64,000 bases of DNA, taken from Onishia taeanensis (GTDB lineage: Bacteria > Pseudomonadota > Gammaproteobacteria > Pseudomonadales > Halomonadaceae). The stretch lies in assembly GCF_013349955.1 (NCBI RefSeq), contig NZ_JABVXC010000005.1, positions 51,679 through 115,678 of the forward strand, read 5' to 3'. Made by a program: the position numbers and the translations under genes. Shown here one piece after another: positions 26,778-36,549 of this stretch (position 1 is the stretch's first letter; each line of letters begins with the position of its first letter). The notes under the pieces are model-generated. The model made no database searches. It was not told where the DNA came from and saw only the letters and a program-made list of their open reading frames with translations.

Positions 26778-27916
26778 CAGCAGGTCCTCCGAGAGGGGCG
26801 CAACAATATCCATAGCAACAAGGGGCCGCCGATCACGGCGGTGACGATGCCGACCGGAATCTCCAGCGGCGCGAGCATCAGGCGTCCGGCAAGATCGGCG
26901 CCAACCATCACTAGGGCACCGGCTAGCGCCGAGCCCATCAATGGCACGCCCCGCGGCGACGAAACATGGCGGGCAAGTTCGGGGCCGATCAGGGCCACCA
27001 TGCCCACCGGTCCTGCTACTGCGACGGCAAGTGCCGTCAGCGTCACCGAGAGCATTAGTGCCCCGCGGCGGCAGCACCGCACCCGGATGCCGAGCCCCGC
27101 GGCCACGCTGTCGGAGAAGCGCAGCACGTTCAGGGCCTGGGCGATGTATCGCGATATCACCAGGCCGATAGAAAGGGCTCCGGCCAGCGCCCATAGCGAG
27201 GCCGGGTCGCGGGCATTCAGGCTGCCCATCGTCCAAGGGTAAGCGGCGTTGGCGGTGTCGATATCGACACGGGCCAGCATCAGCTGGGTCAGAGCCCCAA
27301 ACACCGCGCCAACTCCGATCCCGGCGACGATGAAGCGATACCCGCGCGTCCCGACACCGCCGGCAAGGCCGAACGTCAGCGCAGTGGCGGTCGCCGCCCC
27401 GGCAAGCGCCAGGGGCGGTGGGGCGAGGCTCATTCCCATCCCCACCACCGAGGCCACCGCGAAGGCAGTGGCGCCGTTGTCGATGCCGATGATGCCGGGA
27501 GTGGCCAGGCGATTGCCGGCCAGGGTCTGCATCAAGCAGCCAGACAGGGCGAAGGCGGCGCCGGTGGCGATGCCGGCCGCTAGCCGAGGCAGGCGCAGTT
27601 CGTGCACCAGGAAGGCGTCCATAGCATCACCCTGACCGAGCAGCGCACGGACGGTCTCCAGCGGCGCCAGCGTCACGCTGCCCAGGCACAGCGACAGCCC
27701 GCTCAGGGCCAGCAGGGCGACGATCAGGCCAAGGTTGGCGGCAAGGGCGCGCCGGTCGATAAGGATCGCTCCGTCTTTGCCCGTTATTGGCAGAGCGAGT
27801 CGCCAGTAGCCCGCAGGTGGCCGAACGACGGGAACGTGGCGATGGGTGGCCGCCGGCGAGCCGGTGTCGCCCAGGCCGCGGAGGTTCGAGATCGAATCGG
27901 GTGAGCTAGCGTTCAT
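26777..27916 (-). CDS. Iron-siderophore ABC transporter permease (FecD/FhuB half-like)
   Basis: This 379-residue FecCD-family permease has about nine or ten membrane helices, with family motifs GSVTLAP, RLPRLAAGIATGAAFALSGCLMQTLAGNRLATPGIIGI (the family R-hydrophobic-P-R-x2-x3-G-x3-L-x3-G pattern) and GPVGMVALIGPELARH. The N terminus has a ~50-residue hydrophilic extension before the first helix. It pairs with the permease at 27979 and the ATPase at 25899. AAGG lies 5 bases upstream of the ATG. Confidence 0.92.
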   Translation of the reverse strand: MNASSPDSISNLRGLGDTGSPAATHRHVPVVRPPAGYWRLALPITGKDGAILIDRRALAANLGLIVALLALSGLSLCLGSVTLAPLETVRALLGQGDAMDAFLVHELRLPRLAAGIATGAAFALSGCLMQTLAGNRLATPGIIGIDNGATAFAVASVVGMGMSLAPPPLALAGAATATALTFGLAGGVGTRGYRFIVAGIGVGAVFGALTQLMLARVDIDTANAAYPWTMGSLNARDPASLWALAGALSIGLVISRYIAQALNVLRFSDSVAAGLGIRVRCCRRGALMLSVTLTALAVAVAGPVGMVALIGPELARHVSSPRGVPLMGSALAGALVMVGADLAGRLMLAPLEIPVGIVTAVIGGPLLLWILLRPSRRTC

Positions 27917-27978
27917 GCGCCTTCATCATTTCCAGGATCGGGTGTCGGGCGTTATCGAGAGTCATTGGTGGTGTGGCG

Positions 27979-29028
27979 TCATAGGGTCGGCAGACGGCGC
28001 GAGCGCACCACCGCGACCAGCACCGGGGCGCCGAGCAGCGCAGTAATCACCCCAAGCGAGAGCTCCGAGGGCCTCACCACCACCCGGGCGACGATGTCGG
28101 CAGCGATCACCACGATGGGGCCTAGTGGCAGGGCGAGCCAAAGGGTGCGGCGGATGTCGGGGCCGGCGAGGGCTCGCGCGGCGAAGGGCACCACAAGGCC
28201 GACGAAGGCGATCGGGCCGGCTATTGCGGTCGCCGCACCGACTAGCAGGGCGACCACGGCGATGGCCAGCAGCCGGACGCGGCGTGGGTGATGGCCAAGC
28301 CCGACGGCGACCCGTTCGCCAAGCGCCAGTGCCGACAAGGGCCGAGCGATGCTCAGCGTGATGGCCGCGGCCAGCAAAAGGCTTGGCAGAATGGCCTGCA
28401 GGTCGGAGAGACGGCGTCCGGCCAGGCTGCCCACCAGCCAGAAACGGATCTCGTCGGCGGCGCGCTGATCCATCATCAACAGCAGCGAGGTCAGGGCGCC
28501 GAGCAGGCCGGAGAGCACTGCGCCGGTCAGCACCAGGCGAACCGGGTCCTGGCCCAATGCGTTGACACGGCCGGCAGCCAGCACGCAGGCACAGCCGGCC
28601 AGCGCGCCGAGCTGGGCGACCGAGACACGCAGGGTGGCGGCGCTGGCGCCAAGTACCAGCGCCAGGGCAATCGCGAAGGCACTGCCGGCGCTGACGCCGA
28701 GCAGTCCAGGCTCGGCGAGCGGATTGCGAGCGACCGCCTGCAGCAGCGCCCCGGCCACGCCGAGGGCGGCGCCCACGGCCAGCCCGACCAGGGTGCGCGG
28801 GCCGCGCAGCTCGAGAATCACGAAACGCGCCTCTTCGCTGGCTGCCGTCAGGCCTTGGGGCTGGAAGAACAGGGTACGCAGCGAGGTCAGAGGGCCGACG
28901 TCGCCAGCCCCTATCACCAGGCTTGCCAGGCACAGCAGGCCCAGAGCGCCAAGCAGCCAGAGCCCAGGAATCACCAGGGCACGACGACGCTCCCCGCAGG
29001 GGGCGCCGCCTCTTCTTGAAGTGGTCAT
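27979..29028 (-). CDS. Iron-siderophore ABC transporter permease (FecC-like)
   Basis: This 349-residue FecCD-family permease has about nine helices, with RGPRTLVGLAVGAALGVAGALLQ and the coupling-loop region around GHHPRRVR, and GPIAFVGLVVPFAARAL near the end. The start is set at the ATG of 29028 because AGGGA lies 6 bases before it; an ATG 6 bases earlier and a GTG further upstream have poorer sites. It follows the binding-protein gene by 20 bases and pairs with the permease at 26777. Confidence 0.92.
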   Translation of the reverse strand: MTTSRRGGAPCGERRRALVIPGLWLLGALGLLCLASLVIGAGDVGPLTSLRTLFFQPQGLTAASEEARFVILELRGPRTLVGLAVGAALGVAGALLQAVARNPLAEPGLLGVSAGSAFAIALALVLGASAATLRVSVAQLGALAGCACVLAAGRVNALGQDPVRLVLTGAVLSGLLGALTSLLLMMDQRAADEIRFWLVGSLAGRRLSDLQAILPSLLLAAAITLSIARPLSALALGERVAVGLGHHPRRVRLLAIAVVALLVGAATAIAGPIAFVGLVVPFAARALAGPDIRRTLWLALPLGPIVVIAADIVARVVVRPSELSLGVITALLGAPVLVAVVRSRRLPTL

Positions 29029-29048
29029 CGCCATTCCCTGTAATGGCG

Positions 29049-29981
29049 TCACGGCCGCGCCGACGCGATGTCATCGAGAATCGCGTCGGCGGCCAGCGGC
29101 CCTGAGGCGCTGGTCCATAGCTGGCCGTCGACCGGCACCACGTGGTCGCGCTTGGCCACGTCCAGGCGGGCGAAGGCCGGTGAGGTCTTGGCGGCCGCCA
29201 GGGCGTCGTCGCCCTCGGCATTGAGCGTGGCCATGAACAGCCAGTCGCCATCCAGGCGCGACAGGTTCTCGAGGCTCAGCGGATCACTGTGTGGGCGGCC
29301 TTCGGGCACGCTGTCGCCGCCCAGAACCGTGAAGCCGCTATCGCCTAACAGCTCGGTGGCGAAGAGTCGGGGCGACATCAGGAGCGCTCCCTGGGGCATC
29401 CAGCGTGCCAGAGTGGCGGTTTGGTTGCCCGCCGCGTTGGCGCGCAGCGTCGCGGCGCGCTCTTCCACCGCGTCGATGGCGGTTTCGACGGGGGCCTCGC
29501 GACCCAGCGCCTCGGCGAAGAAGCGGGCCTCCTGCTTCCAGGCGCCTTGAGAAAAGGGCTCGACGGCGGGCACCAGGGTCGGGGCGATCTGCGACAGCAG
29601 CCGATACTGTGTCTCGGGCAGGCGCGGTGAGGCAAGAATGATGTCGGGTCGTTGGGCAGCGACGGCTTCTATATTGGTTTCGCGAGCCGTACCGACGATG
29701 GCGATGCCTGCCGCGCGCTCCTGCAGATAGCGGGCCACATCATCGCCGCCTCGGGTAGCGATGGCGGCCAGTGGCATCACCCCGGCGGCCAGAGCGGTAT
29801 CCAGGGCGCCTTCATAGAGGGTGACCACTCGCGCTGGCTGGCCTTCGACGCTGACCTCGCCATAGGCGGTGTCCAGGGTTCGCGCCGATGCCGGTGAGGC
29901 CGCCAGCAGCAGGCCAAGGCCAAGGCTCGTGAGCAGGGTGGCAAGGACCTTGCCCCGGTGACGTTCGATGCTAGGTGTCAT
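29049..29981 (-). CDS. Periplasmic ferric-siderophore binding protein (FecB/FepB-like)
   Basis: This 310-residue soluble binding protein has a Sec signal peptide (cleavage likely after ASPASA, about residue 33) and no lipobox. The two-lobe class III fold is indicated by ARVVTLYEGALDTALAAGV, RPDIILASPR and PGLTEPL-type late segments. It delivers the iron complex from periplasm to the permeases. Start at 29981 follows GGAGA at 7 bases; the frame upstream overlaps the TonB-receptor stop and has no signal-peptide features. Order receptor, binding protein, permease, permease, ATPase is a complete import path. Confidence 0.9.
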   Translation of the reverse strand: MTPSIERHRGKVLATLLTSLGLGLLLAASPASARTLDTAYGEVSVEGQPARVVTLYEGALDTALAAGVMPLAAIATRGGDDVARYLQERAAGIAIVGTARETNIEAVAAQRPDIILASPRLPETQYRLLSQIAPTLVPAVEPFSQGAWKQEARFFAEALGREAPVETAIDAVEERAATLRANAAGNQTATLARWMPQGALLMSPRLFATELLGDSGFTVLGGDSVPEGRPHSDPLSLENLSRLDGDWLFMATLNAEGDDALAAAKTSPAFARLDVAKRDHVVPVDGQLWTSASGPLAADAILDDIASARP

Positions 29982-30022
29982 GCGTTGTCTCCGCGTTTTC
30001 AAAGGCCGGGTGATGTGGTGAA

Positions 30023-32005
30023 TCAAAAGTCGATGTTCAGGCCCAGCCAGTAGCGTCGGCCGTCCTCGACGTAGCCGTACTCGTCGTAGGTGACTGATTC
30101 ATCGAAGAGGTTGTAGACACCCAGGTTGAGCTTGGCCTGCTCGGTCAGCTGGTAGCCAAGGCCGGTATCGACGAAGGTGTAGGAGGGCGCGACGGTGGCA
30201 TCCTGCGATGGGCCGGTATTGGGCTGGCTTTCCTCACCGCGATAGGTCACGCGAGCCCAGGGGGTCAGGCGCTGAGAGGCCTGCCAGTCGAGCGACAGGC
30301 TGGCCAGGTGCTTGGGCAGTTGAGTCAGCGGCTCGCCTGCGTACTCACCACTCTTCTGTTCGGAATCGGTGTAGGTATAGCTGGCCGTGGCCTCGACGCT
30401 ATCCCCAAGCGGCGCCGACAGGGACAGCTCGACGCCCCGAGTGACGGCTTCATCGACGTTGATGCGATAGGTTGGGTCGGAGCCGAACTGGTTGGGCCCG
30501 GCCGTGCAGATAGCATCAGGGCAGGCGATGCGAGTGATCTTGTCCTTGAAGTCGTTGTGGAAAACGGTGATGCCGGCATCGAGTCCGCCACGCGTGGAGT
30601 AGAGCAGGCCCAGCTCTTTGTTCAATGAGGTTTCCGGTTCGAGATCCGGGTTGCCGTAGACGTTGCCCCCGCGGCTGACCTGGCCCCAGTCGGCGGTGAT
30701 CTCGCGCAGGTTGGGTGAGCGATAGCCGGTGGAGACGCCGCCCTTGAGGGTCCAGCGGGGCGTCAGGTTCCACACGCTGTAGAGGCGCGGGCTCAGGTGG
30801 CTGCCATAGTTTTCGTTGTCGTCCAGGCGCAGCCCGCCGGTGAGCGACCAGTCCTGGGTTAGCATCCATTCGTCTTCGACGAATAACGCCCACTGCGAGG
30901 ATTCGATTTCGTTCCGGTCGGAGATCTGGTTGGAGGTGTCATCGGAGAGCGATTCTTCCTCGTAGCTGGCACCCAGGGTGACGATATGTGCTGCGAGTGG
31001 CATCACCAGGCTGGATTTGGCCGTGGTGTTGGTGATCTCCATCTCCCGGGACTTGTTTTCGCTGACCTCGCGCTGCAGGTAGGATTCGCTGGTACCGAGG
31101 TCCCAGCGGCCGCTGTGGCCCAGGGCAATATGCTCGCGGTTGTAGTCGTTGTACGAGTCCTCGCAGCCGCCGCGGCAGCCTTCGCTGGGCGCGGATCGCC
31201 CTATCCTGGCTTCTCGGGTCTGCTCCGAGCGCCCGGCCTCCAGCGTGAGGTCATGATCCTCGCTGGCGGTTAGCGACAGCCGCGCGGTAAGGCTGCGCAG
31301 GTCGCTTTTGGCATGGCCATTGACGATCTCATCCTCGTCTCGTGCACTGGTCTGACCATAGACCTGAAGGCCCAGCAGCCCCGGGGCAAGCGGGCCGCTG
31401 AGATAGACATTGGTCTGCTGGCTGTTGCCTGAGGCACTGTCTTCCTGGAGAACCGTCTGGGTCTGCAGGTTGCCGTGCCAGTCATCGGCCACCTTGCGGG
31501 TGATGACATTGATGACCCCGCCGATGGCATCTGAACCGTAGAGGGTCGACATTGGCCCGCGCACTACCTCGATGCGCTCGATGGCAGAAAGCGGCGGCAG
31601 CCAGCCCTGTTCGATGCCGGGACCATCGCTGTTGGGGCGCGACTCGCGGCTGCTTTGCGGCTTGCCGTCGATCAGCAGCAGAGTGTAGTCGGCAGGCATG
31701 CCGCGCAGACTGATGTCCTTGGAGGCGCCCGCACCAGTGACGATCACCCCAGGCACGTCGCGCAGAGCATCGGTGACGTCCCGGTAGTAGCGACCTTCCA
31801 GGTCCTCGCGGGTCAGCACGCTGATCGAGGCCGGTGCATTCTTGGTCTGCTGTTCGAAGCCCGCCGCTGTAACCACGACATCATCCAGCGCGACGGTCTC
31901 GGTTTGTGTGGCCGGGTCTGTCCGTGTGACGGGATCGGCCTGCGCCGTGGCGCCAAGCCCGGCCACTACCAGGCCGAGCAGGGTCTTTTGAAAATGAATT
32001 GCCAT
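30023..32005 (-). CDS. TonB-dependent outer-membrane receptor for an iron-siderophore
   Basis: This 660-residue receptor has a signal peptide (cleavage after ATAQA), a TonB-box-like ETVAL segment just after it, a plug domain (about 35-150; RGPMSTLYGSDAIGGVINVITRK) and a 22-strand barrel ending in Phe660. A Cys-rich loop (GCRGGCEDSYNDYN) lies in the barrel. The CirA/FepA-like signature suggests a catecholate or hydroxamate complex, but the ligand cannot be read from sequence. The start at 32005 follows AAGGGA and lies in the shared promoter region with a LysR gene; a Fur-like inverted repeat sits 22 bases upstream. It heads the iron-uptake operon. Confidence 0.94.
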   Translation of the reverse strand: MAIHFQKTLLGLVVAGLGATAQADPVTRTDPATQTETVALDDVVVTAAGFEQQTKNAPASISVLTREDLEGRYYRDVTDALRDVPGVIVTGAGASKDISLRGMPADYTLLLIDGKPQSSRESRPNSDGPGIEQGWLPPLSAIERIEVVRGPMSTLYGSDAIGGVINVITRKVADDWHGNLQTQTVLQEDSASGNSQQTNVYLSGPLAPGLLGLQVYGQTSARDEDEIVNGHAKSDLRSLTARLSLTASEDHDLTLEAGRSEQTREARIGRSAPSEGCRGGCEDSYNDYNREHIALGHSGRWDLGTSESYLQREVSENKSREMEITNTTAKSSLVMPLAAHIVTLGASYEEESLSDDTSNQISDRNEIESSQWALFVEDEWMLTQDWSLTGGLRLDDNENYGSHLSPRLYSVWNLTPRWTLKGGVSTGYRSPNLREITADWGQVSRGGNVYGNPDLEPETSLNKELGLLYSTRGGLDAGITVFHNDFKDKITRIACPDAICTAGPNQFGSDPTYRINVDEAVTRGVELSLSAPLGDSVEATASYTYTDSEQKSGEYAGEPLTQLPKHLASLSLDWQASQRLTPWARVTYRGEESQPNTGPSQDATVAPSYTFVDTGLGYQLTEQAKLNLGVYNLFDESVTYDEYGYVEDGRRYWLGLNIDF

Positions 32006-32026
32006 GTTGTCCCTTGCTTTTATGTT

Positions 32027-32051
32027 AATGCGAATCCTTGTGATTTGCATT
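32027..32051. promoter_or_regulatory. Fur-box-like inverted repeat upstream of the TonB receptor
   Basis: AATGCGAAT (32027-32035) and ATTTGCATT (32043-32051) are inverted with one mismatch and a 7-base centre, and the site continues as ATTATTTC. This is the layout of gammaproteobacterial Fur sites (AATGATAAT-type half-sites). It lies 22 bases upstream of the receptor start and would also overlap the divergent lysR promoter region. Confidence 0.6.
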
Positions 32052-32155
32052 ATTTCATTAGCTCGGGTCAGATGTCCTGCGACACCGCGTTGCAGCTTCT
32101 GCAACGCTTGGCCCTGCACAACGGATGACGCGACGGATAGGAAGGCGCTACCCAT

Positions 32156-33076
32156 ATGTACGACTTTGATGAGTTGGCTGCTTTCGCTGCAGTCATGGAG
32201 GATGGCAGCCTTGCGCGCAGTGCCATGCGACTGGGGGTGTCCAAGTCGACCCTGAGTCGACGCATCCATCAACTTGAGCACCACCTGGGCCAGCCGCTGC
32301 TGCGCCGTCAGTCCAATCGCATGATCGCCACCGAGGCCGGAGAGGTCTTCCTGCGCTATTGCCACCAGCTCCAGCAACTGGCCCAGCAGAGCCATCAGGC
32401 GCTGGATGAGCTCAAGGAGGTGGTCAGCGGTGAGATCACCGTGCACGTGCACAGCATGTTCCTGCGTGGCTGGTTCACGTCCTGCGCCGAGGCGTTCCTT
32501 GCGCGCTATCCGGGCGTGAGACTCGATGTGCGCACCCAGGGCGCGGTGCCATCGGTGGGCGACAACCGAACGCTATGCCTGTGGCTGGGGAGGGTGCCGG
32601 AATGCGGCCTGCGCCAGGAAATACTGGGGCGTCTGAGTCGTCGTCTCTACGCGCATCCGGATTATCTGGCCCGGCGAGGGGAACCCTTGCATCCTCGTGA
32701 GCTTGCCGGACATGACTGGGTGGATCTGCTGGGGGATAGCCAGGCAGGGCTTGCCTTTTATCATGATCAGGCAGGCATCGTCGACGTGGCTCCTTCACCG
32801 TCGCGGCTGCGGGTCGACCAGTACACCATGCACATCGATGCCATCGCTCGGGGAAGAGGGCTTGGGGTATTACCGGACTGGATGGTGGCACGGCGCGAGC
32901 AGGCGCACCCCGGCGAGCTGGTGGCCTGTCTCGAGACATGGCGACCGGCGGATTTGCCGGTGACCCTGCTGTACCCTTTTGGCCAGCAGCCCAGGCGGGT
33001 CACCCGTTTTCTGGAGGTGCTTCGTCAGTCGGTCCCGCCGGCTTGGCAGCGGGACCGACACCTGGCGATGGCCTAG
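32156..33076 (+). CDS. LysR-family regulator divergent from the siderophore receptor
   Basis: This 306-residue LysR protein has the helix-turn-helix SLARSAMRLGVSKSTLSRRI and a shorter, less typical effector domain with a characteristic HVHSMFLRGWF segment. AGGAAGG lies about 10 bases before the ATG. It is divergent from the TonB receptor across 150 bases that hold the Fur-like site, so it is a plausible co-regulator of siderophore use. It converges with the SDR gene at 33128. Confidence 0.9.
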   Translation: MYDFDELAAFAAVMEDGSLARSAMRLGVSKSTLSRRIHQLEHHLGQPLLRRQSNRMIATEAGEVFLRYCHQLQQLAQQSHQALDELKEVVSGEITVHVHSMFLRGWFTSCAEAFLARYPGVRLDVRTQGAVPSVGDNRTLCLWLGRVPECGLRQEILGRLSRRLYAHPDYLARRGEPLHPRELAGHDWVDLLGDSQAGLAFYHDQAGIVDVAPSPSRLRVDQYTMHIDAIARGRGLGVLPDWMVARREQAHPGELVACLETWRPADLPVTLLYPFGQQPRRVTRFLEVLRQSVPPAWQRDRHLAMA

Positions 33077-33127
33077 CTATGGCCGGGGTGGCCATGACCA
33101 GGGCGGCCAAGCCAACGAGTGGCGCTG

Positions 33128-33922
33128 TCAGGCCATGGTGTCGACGATGCCGCCTTCTACCCTCAGCGCCGCGCCGGTGGTGGCGCTGGCTTGGGGCGAG
33201 GCCGCGTAGACGCTCATGTTGGCGACTTCCTCTGGCGTTGCCAGGCGCTGAATGATCGAGGAAGGACGATTCTCCTGCACGAAGCGGGCTTCCATCTCTT
33301 GCTGGGAAATACCTGCCTCATCGGCGGCCTGCTTGAGCATCTTGATCACGCCTTCGGAACGGGTCGGACCCGGCAGGATGGCGTTGACGGTGACGTTGGT
33401 GCCGGCGAGCACCTTGGCAAGCCCGCGAGAGATCGACTGCACCGCGCTCTTGGTCATGCCGTAGTGGACCATTTCGCTGGGAATGTTCAGCGCCGACTCG
33501 CTGGACAGGAACTGGATCCGCCCCCAATCGCGTTCGCGCATGCCCTTGGCGTAGTGGCGCGACAGGCGTACCGCACTCATCACGTTGACATCGAAGAACT
33601 GCTGCCAGGTCTCGTCGTCGGTCTCGAAGAAGTCTTGGGGGGCGAAGATGCCCACGTTGTTGATCAGGATATCGGTGTCGGGTTGGGAGTCGATCAGCGC
33701 CTGGCAGCCCTCGGCAGTGCCCAGGTCGGCGGCTACTCCGGTGATGCTTGCCTGAGGCAGCGCTTGCTTCAGGCTTGAAATGGCGTCATCGACCCGGGTC
33801 TGGGTACGCCCGGTGATCACCACCTCGGCGCCGGCTTCGGCGAGTCCGCTGGCGATGGAATAGCCGATGCCGGCGGTGGAACCGGTGACGATGGCATGCT
33901 TGCCGGATAGATCGATACGCAT
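33128..33922 (-). CDS. Short-chain dehydrogenase/reductase (SDR)
   Basis: This 264-residue classical SDR has the cofactor motif TGSTAGIG (residues ~14-21), NNVG, the catalytic Ser in FLSSESALN and the Tyr-x3-Lys pair HYGMTK. The Arg in TGRT after beta-2 suggests NADP(H). An extended substrate loop (about 185-225) is rich in Glu and Gln. AAGGAG lies 8 bases before the ATG on the minus strand. Neighbours do not reveal a substrate. Confidence 0.92.
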   Translation of the reverse strand: MRIDLSGKHAIVTGSTAGIGYSIASGLAEAGAEVVITGRTQTRVDDAISSLKQALPQASITGVAADLGTAEGCQALIDSQPDTDILINNVGIFAPQDFFETDDETWQQFFDVNVMSAVRLSRHYAKGMRERDWGRIQFLSSESALNIPSEMVHYGMTKSAVQSISRGLAKVLAGTNVTVNAILPGPTRSEGVIKMLKQAADEAGISQQEMEARFVQENRPSSIIQRLATPEEVANMSVYAASPQASATTGAALRVEGGIVDTMA

Positions 33923-34204
33923 GTGGCAGACTCCTTGTGGAATAGGCCCTGGTGGGCTGGTCTAGAAGCCCTGGCGGGGCAGGAGATGTTTTTAGCCTGC
34001 TAATAAGGTGGGGCGCTCGACGGATTCTTCAAGGGCCGTCTTCTGCCGTTGCCGATGGGCCCATCAAGCAGCGCTATGGTATGCCGATGGCCTGATGGCC
34101 GCCCGCCGCTTTTCATAATTCGCCGTCCCATCGCTGAAAGCCTAGCGTGACGGCGTCCCCGTATACTCTTTCAATACCCAGATCCCTAAAGGATGGAACA
34201 GACC

Positions 34205-35419
34205 ATGAGCTATACCCCGACCCGCAGCGACTTCGACCGCTACATGGCGCCCAACTACGCGCCCCAGCAAGTCATCCCGGTACGCGGCGAGGGGAGCCGG
34301 CTATGGGATCAGGAGGGTCGCGAGTACATCGACTTCGCCGGCGGCATCGCCGTCAACGCCCTTGGCCACTGTCACCCGGTGCTGGTCGACGCCCTCAAGG
34401 ATCAGGCCGACAAGGTCTGGCACTTGGCCAACGTCTACACCAACGAGCCGGCGCTTAAGCTTGCCAAGGCGCTTGTCGAGCGCACCTTCGCCGACAAGGT
34501 GTTTTTGTGTTCCTCCGGCGGCGAGGCCAACGAGGCGGCGCTCAAGCTGGCGCGTCGCTGGGCTTATAACGAACATGGCGAGCACAAGGACAAGATCATT
34601 TCCTTCCGCCAGTCGTTCCACGGCCGCACCTTCTTCACCGTCAGCGTCGGCGGCCAGCCCAAGTATTCCCAGGGCTTCGGGCCGGTGCCGGGCGGCATCC
34701 TGCACGCCGAGTTCAACGATCTCGAGGCGGTGCGCGAGCTGATGGGCGACGACACCTGCGCGGTGATGGTCGAGCCGATGCAGGGCGAAGGCGGCATCGT
34801 GCCGGCCACTCAGGAATTCCTCGAGGGCGTGCGCGCGATGTGCGATGAGCACCAGGCGCTGCTGATCTTCGATGAGGTGCAGACCGGCGTTGGCCGCAGT
34901 GGCTCGCTGTACGCCTATATGGAATACGGCGTGACCCCGGACATTCTGACCAGCGCCAAGTCGCTGGGTGGTGGCTTCCCGGTCGGCGCCATGCTGACCA
35001 CCGACGCCATCGCCCCGGCGCTGGGCATCGGCACCCATGGCTCTACCTATGGCGGCAACGCCCTGGCCTCCGCCGTGGCGCTGGCCGCGGTCGAGTTCAT
35101 CGACACCCCCGAGGTGCTCGAGGGCGTCAAGCGTCGCCACGCACTGTTCCGCGAGCTGCTCGAAGAGATCAACCAGAAGCACGGCGTGTTCAAGGAAGTG
35201 CGCGGCATGGGCATGCTGATGGGCGCGCAGATGTCGCCGGCCTATGAGGGCCGCGCCAAGGACATCCTGCCGCTGGCCATCGAGGAGGGCCTGATGGCGC
35301 TGATCGCCGGTCCCAACGTGTTGCGCATGGCGCCGTCGCTGGTGATCCCCGAGGACGATATCCGCGAGGGCATGGCGCGCCTCGAGCGGGCCATCGCCAA
35401 GCTCGTCGCTAAGGCATGA
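34205..35419 (+). CDS. astC: Succinylornithine aminotransferase (AstC/AruC)
   Basis: This 404-residue class III aminotransferase transfers the amino group of N2-succinylornithine to 2-oxoglutarate, the third step of the arginine succinyltransferase (AST) pathway. It may also act on acetylornithine. PLP-binding features are the [14 protein letters not shown] segment and the Schiff-base lysine in [15 protein letters not shown]. The ATG at 34205 gives the usual N terminus; an ATG 12 bases upstream is also possible. It is the first gene of the AST operon, and its stop lies close to the aruF start. The 282-base upstream region holds a TATACT at 34162-34167 but no convincing -35. Confidence 0.95.
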   Translation: MSYTPTRSDFDRYMAPNYAPQQVIPVRGEGSRLWDQEGREYIDFAGGIAVNALGHCHPVLVDALKDQADKVWHLANVYTNEPALKLAKALVERTFADKVFLCSSGGEANEAALKLARRWAYNEHGEHKDKIISFRQSFHGRTFFTVSVGGQPKYSQGFGPVPGGILHAEFNDLEAVRELMGDDTCAVMVEPMQGEGGIVPATQEFLEGVRAMCDEHQALLIFDEVQTGVGRSGSLYAYMEYGVTPDILTSAKSLGGGFPVGAMLTTDAIAPALGIGTHGSTYGGNALASAVALAAVEFIDTPEVLEGVKRRHALFRELLEEINQKHGVFKEVRGMGMLMGAQMSPAYEGRAKDILPLAIEEGLMALIAGPNVLRMAPSLVIPEDDIREGMARLERAIAKLVAKA

Positions 35420-35484
35420 GCGCTACCGTGACGGTTTCAGCCCAAGGTTCAGCCCCTACTCATGGCCACGATGGAGGACAGCCC

Positions 35485-36549
35485 ATGCTGGTCGTTCGTC
35501 CTGCCCGGCCGGCGGATCTGCCGGCCCTTGAGCGCCTGGCCGGCACCGCCACGCCGCGCCTGACCAACCTGCCGGCTCATCGTGACCGCCTGGAAGAGCG
35601 CATCACCCGTTCCCAGCGCTCCTTTGGCCGTGCGGTCGACTTTCCCGGCGACGAGCACTACACCTTCGTGCTCGAGGACCGGGAGCGCGGCGAGGTGGTG
35701 GGTACCGCCACCATCCGCGCCCAGGCCGGCGCGGTGGATGCCTACTACACCTACCGCCAGGAGACCCTGATTCACGCCTCGCAGCAGCTCAATGTGCGCC
35801 GCGAGGTGCAGACCCTGTCGCTGTCTCATGAGGTCTCAGAGGCGTCGCTTTTGTGCGCGCTGTCGCTTGATCCGCGTTACAAGGGCACCAGCGCCGAGAG
35901 CCTCTTGCGCCGGGCGCGACTGATGTTTATCGCCCAGTATCCGGAACGCTTCGCCGATCTATTGGCGGTGGCCTTCCCGGGCTTCCTCGATGAGGCGGGC
36001 GAGTCGCCGTTCTGGGCAAGCGTCGGTCAGCATTTCTTCCAGCGCGGCTATCAGGAGATCAACCATATCGCCGGCGTGCGCTCGAAGAGCTTCATTGCCG
36101 AGGTGATGCCGCAGTTCCCGCTCTATCTGCCGCTGCTCACGCCCCCGGCGCGGGCCGCCATCGGCCGCGAGCACCCGGACCACGAAGCGGCACTCGAGGA
36201 GATGTTGGCCGAGGGCTTCGTGCGCAGCCGCCACGTCGACATCTTCGATGCGGGCCCGGTGATCAAGGGCGAGCGTGACCGCCTCGAGACCTTCCGTCGT
36301 GCCAGCTGGCACCCGGTACGCATCCGCCCGGCCGCCTCACTGCCCGATGCGGAACCGGCGATGATCGCCAACCAGAAGCTCGGCGAGTTCCGCTGCGTGG
36401 TGGCCCGCTATGCGCTGTCGCCCACCGGGCAGTTGATGCTCTCTCCCGAGCATGCCGAGATCCTCGGCGTCGAGGAGGGCCGCGCCGTGCTGGCCGCGCC
36501 CCTGGCGCTGCCCGACGCCATCGATGCCCTCGACGAAGGAGAACTGTGA
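35485..36549 (+). CDS. aruF: Arginine N-succinyltransferase, alpha-type subunit (AruF)
   Basis: This 354-residue protein is one of two paralogous subunits that together make arginine succinyltransferase, the first AST step (succinyl-CoA plus arginine). Family motifs include SPFWASVGQHFFQRGY, FIAEVMPQFPLYLPLL and HVDIFDAGP. The start at 35485 is favoured by GGAGGA (35473-35478) and by the family N terminus MLVVRPARPADLPAL. An alternative ATG at 35416, overlapping the astC stop, would add 23 low-complexity residues. It overlaps aruG by one base (TGATG). Confidence 0.92.
   Translation: MLVVRPARPADLPALERLAGTATPRLTNLPAHRDRLEERITRSQRSFGRAVDFPGDEHYTFVLEDRERGEVVGTATIRAQAGAVDAYYTYRQETLIHASQQLNVRREVQTLSLSHEVSEASLLCALSLDPRYKGTSAESLLRRARLMFIAQYPERFADLLAVAFPGFLDEAGESPFWASVGQHFFQRGYQEINHIAGVRSKSFIAEVMPQFPLYLPLLTPPARAAIGREHPDHEAALEEMLAEGFVRSRHVDIFDAGPVIKGERDRLETFRRASWHPVRIRPAASLPDAEPAMIANQKLGEFRCVVARYALSPTGQLMLSPEHAEILGVEEGRAVLAAPLALPDAIDALDEGEL

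Noticed and set aside
28288..29224. Plus-strand frames over the FecC-type permease
   Set aside because: They are reverse-frame shadows of membrane helices, rich in Gln, Arg, Ala and Pro, with no start signal.
34085..34110. Sigma-54-like GG-N10-GC upstream of astC
   Set aside because: TGGCCTGATGGCCGC keeps the GG and GC but not the flanking consensus; in this GC-rich sequence the match is expected by chance.
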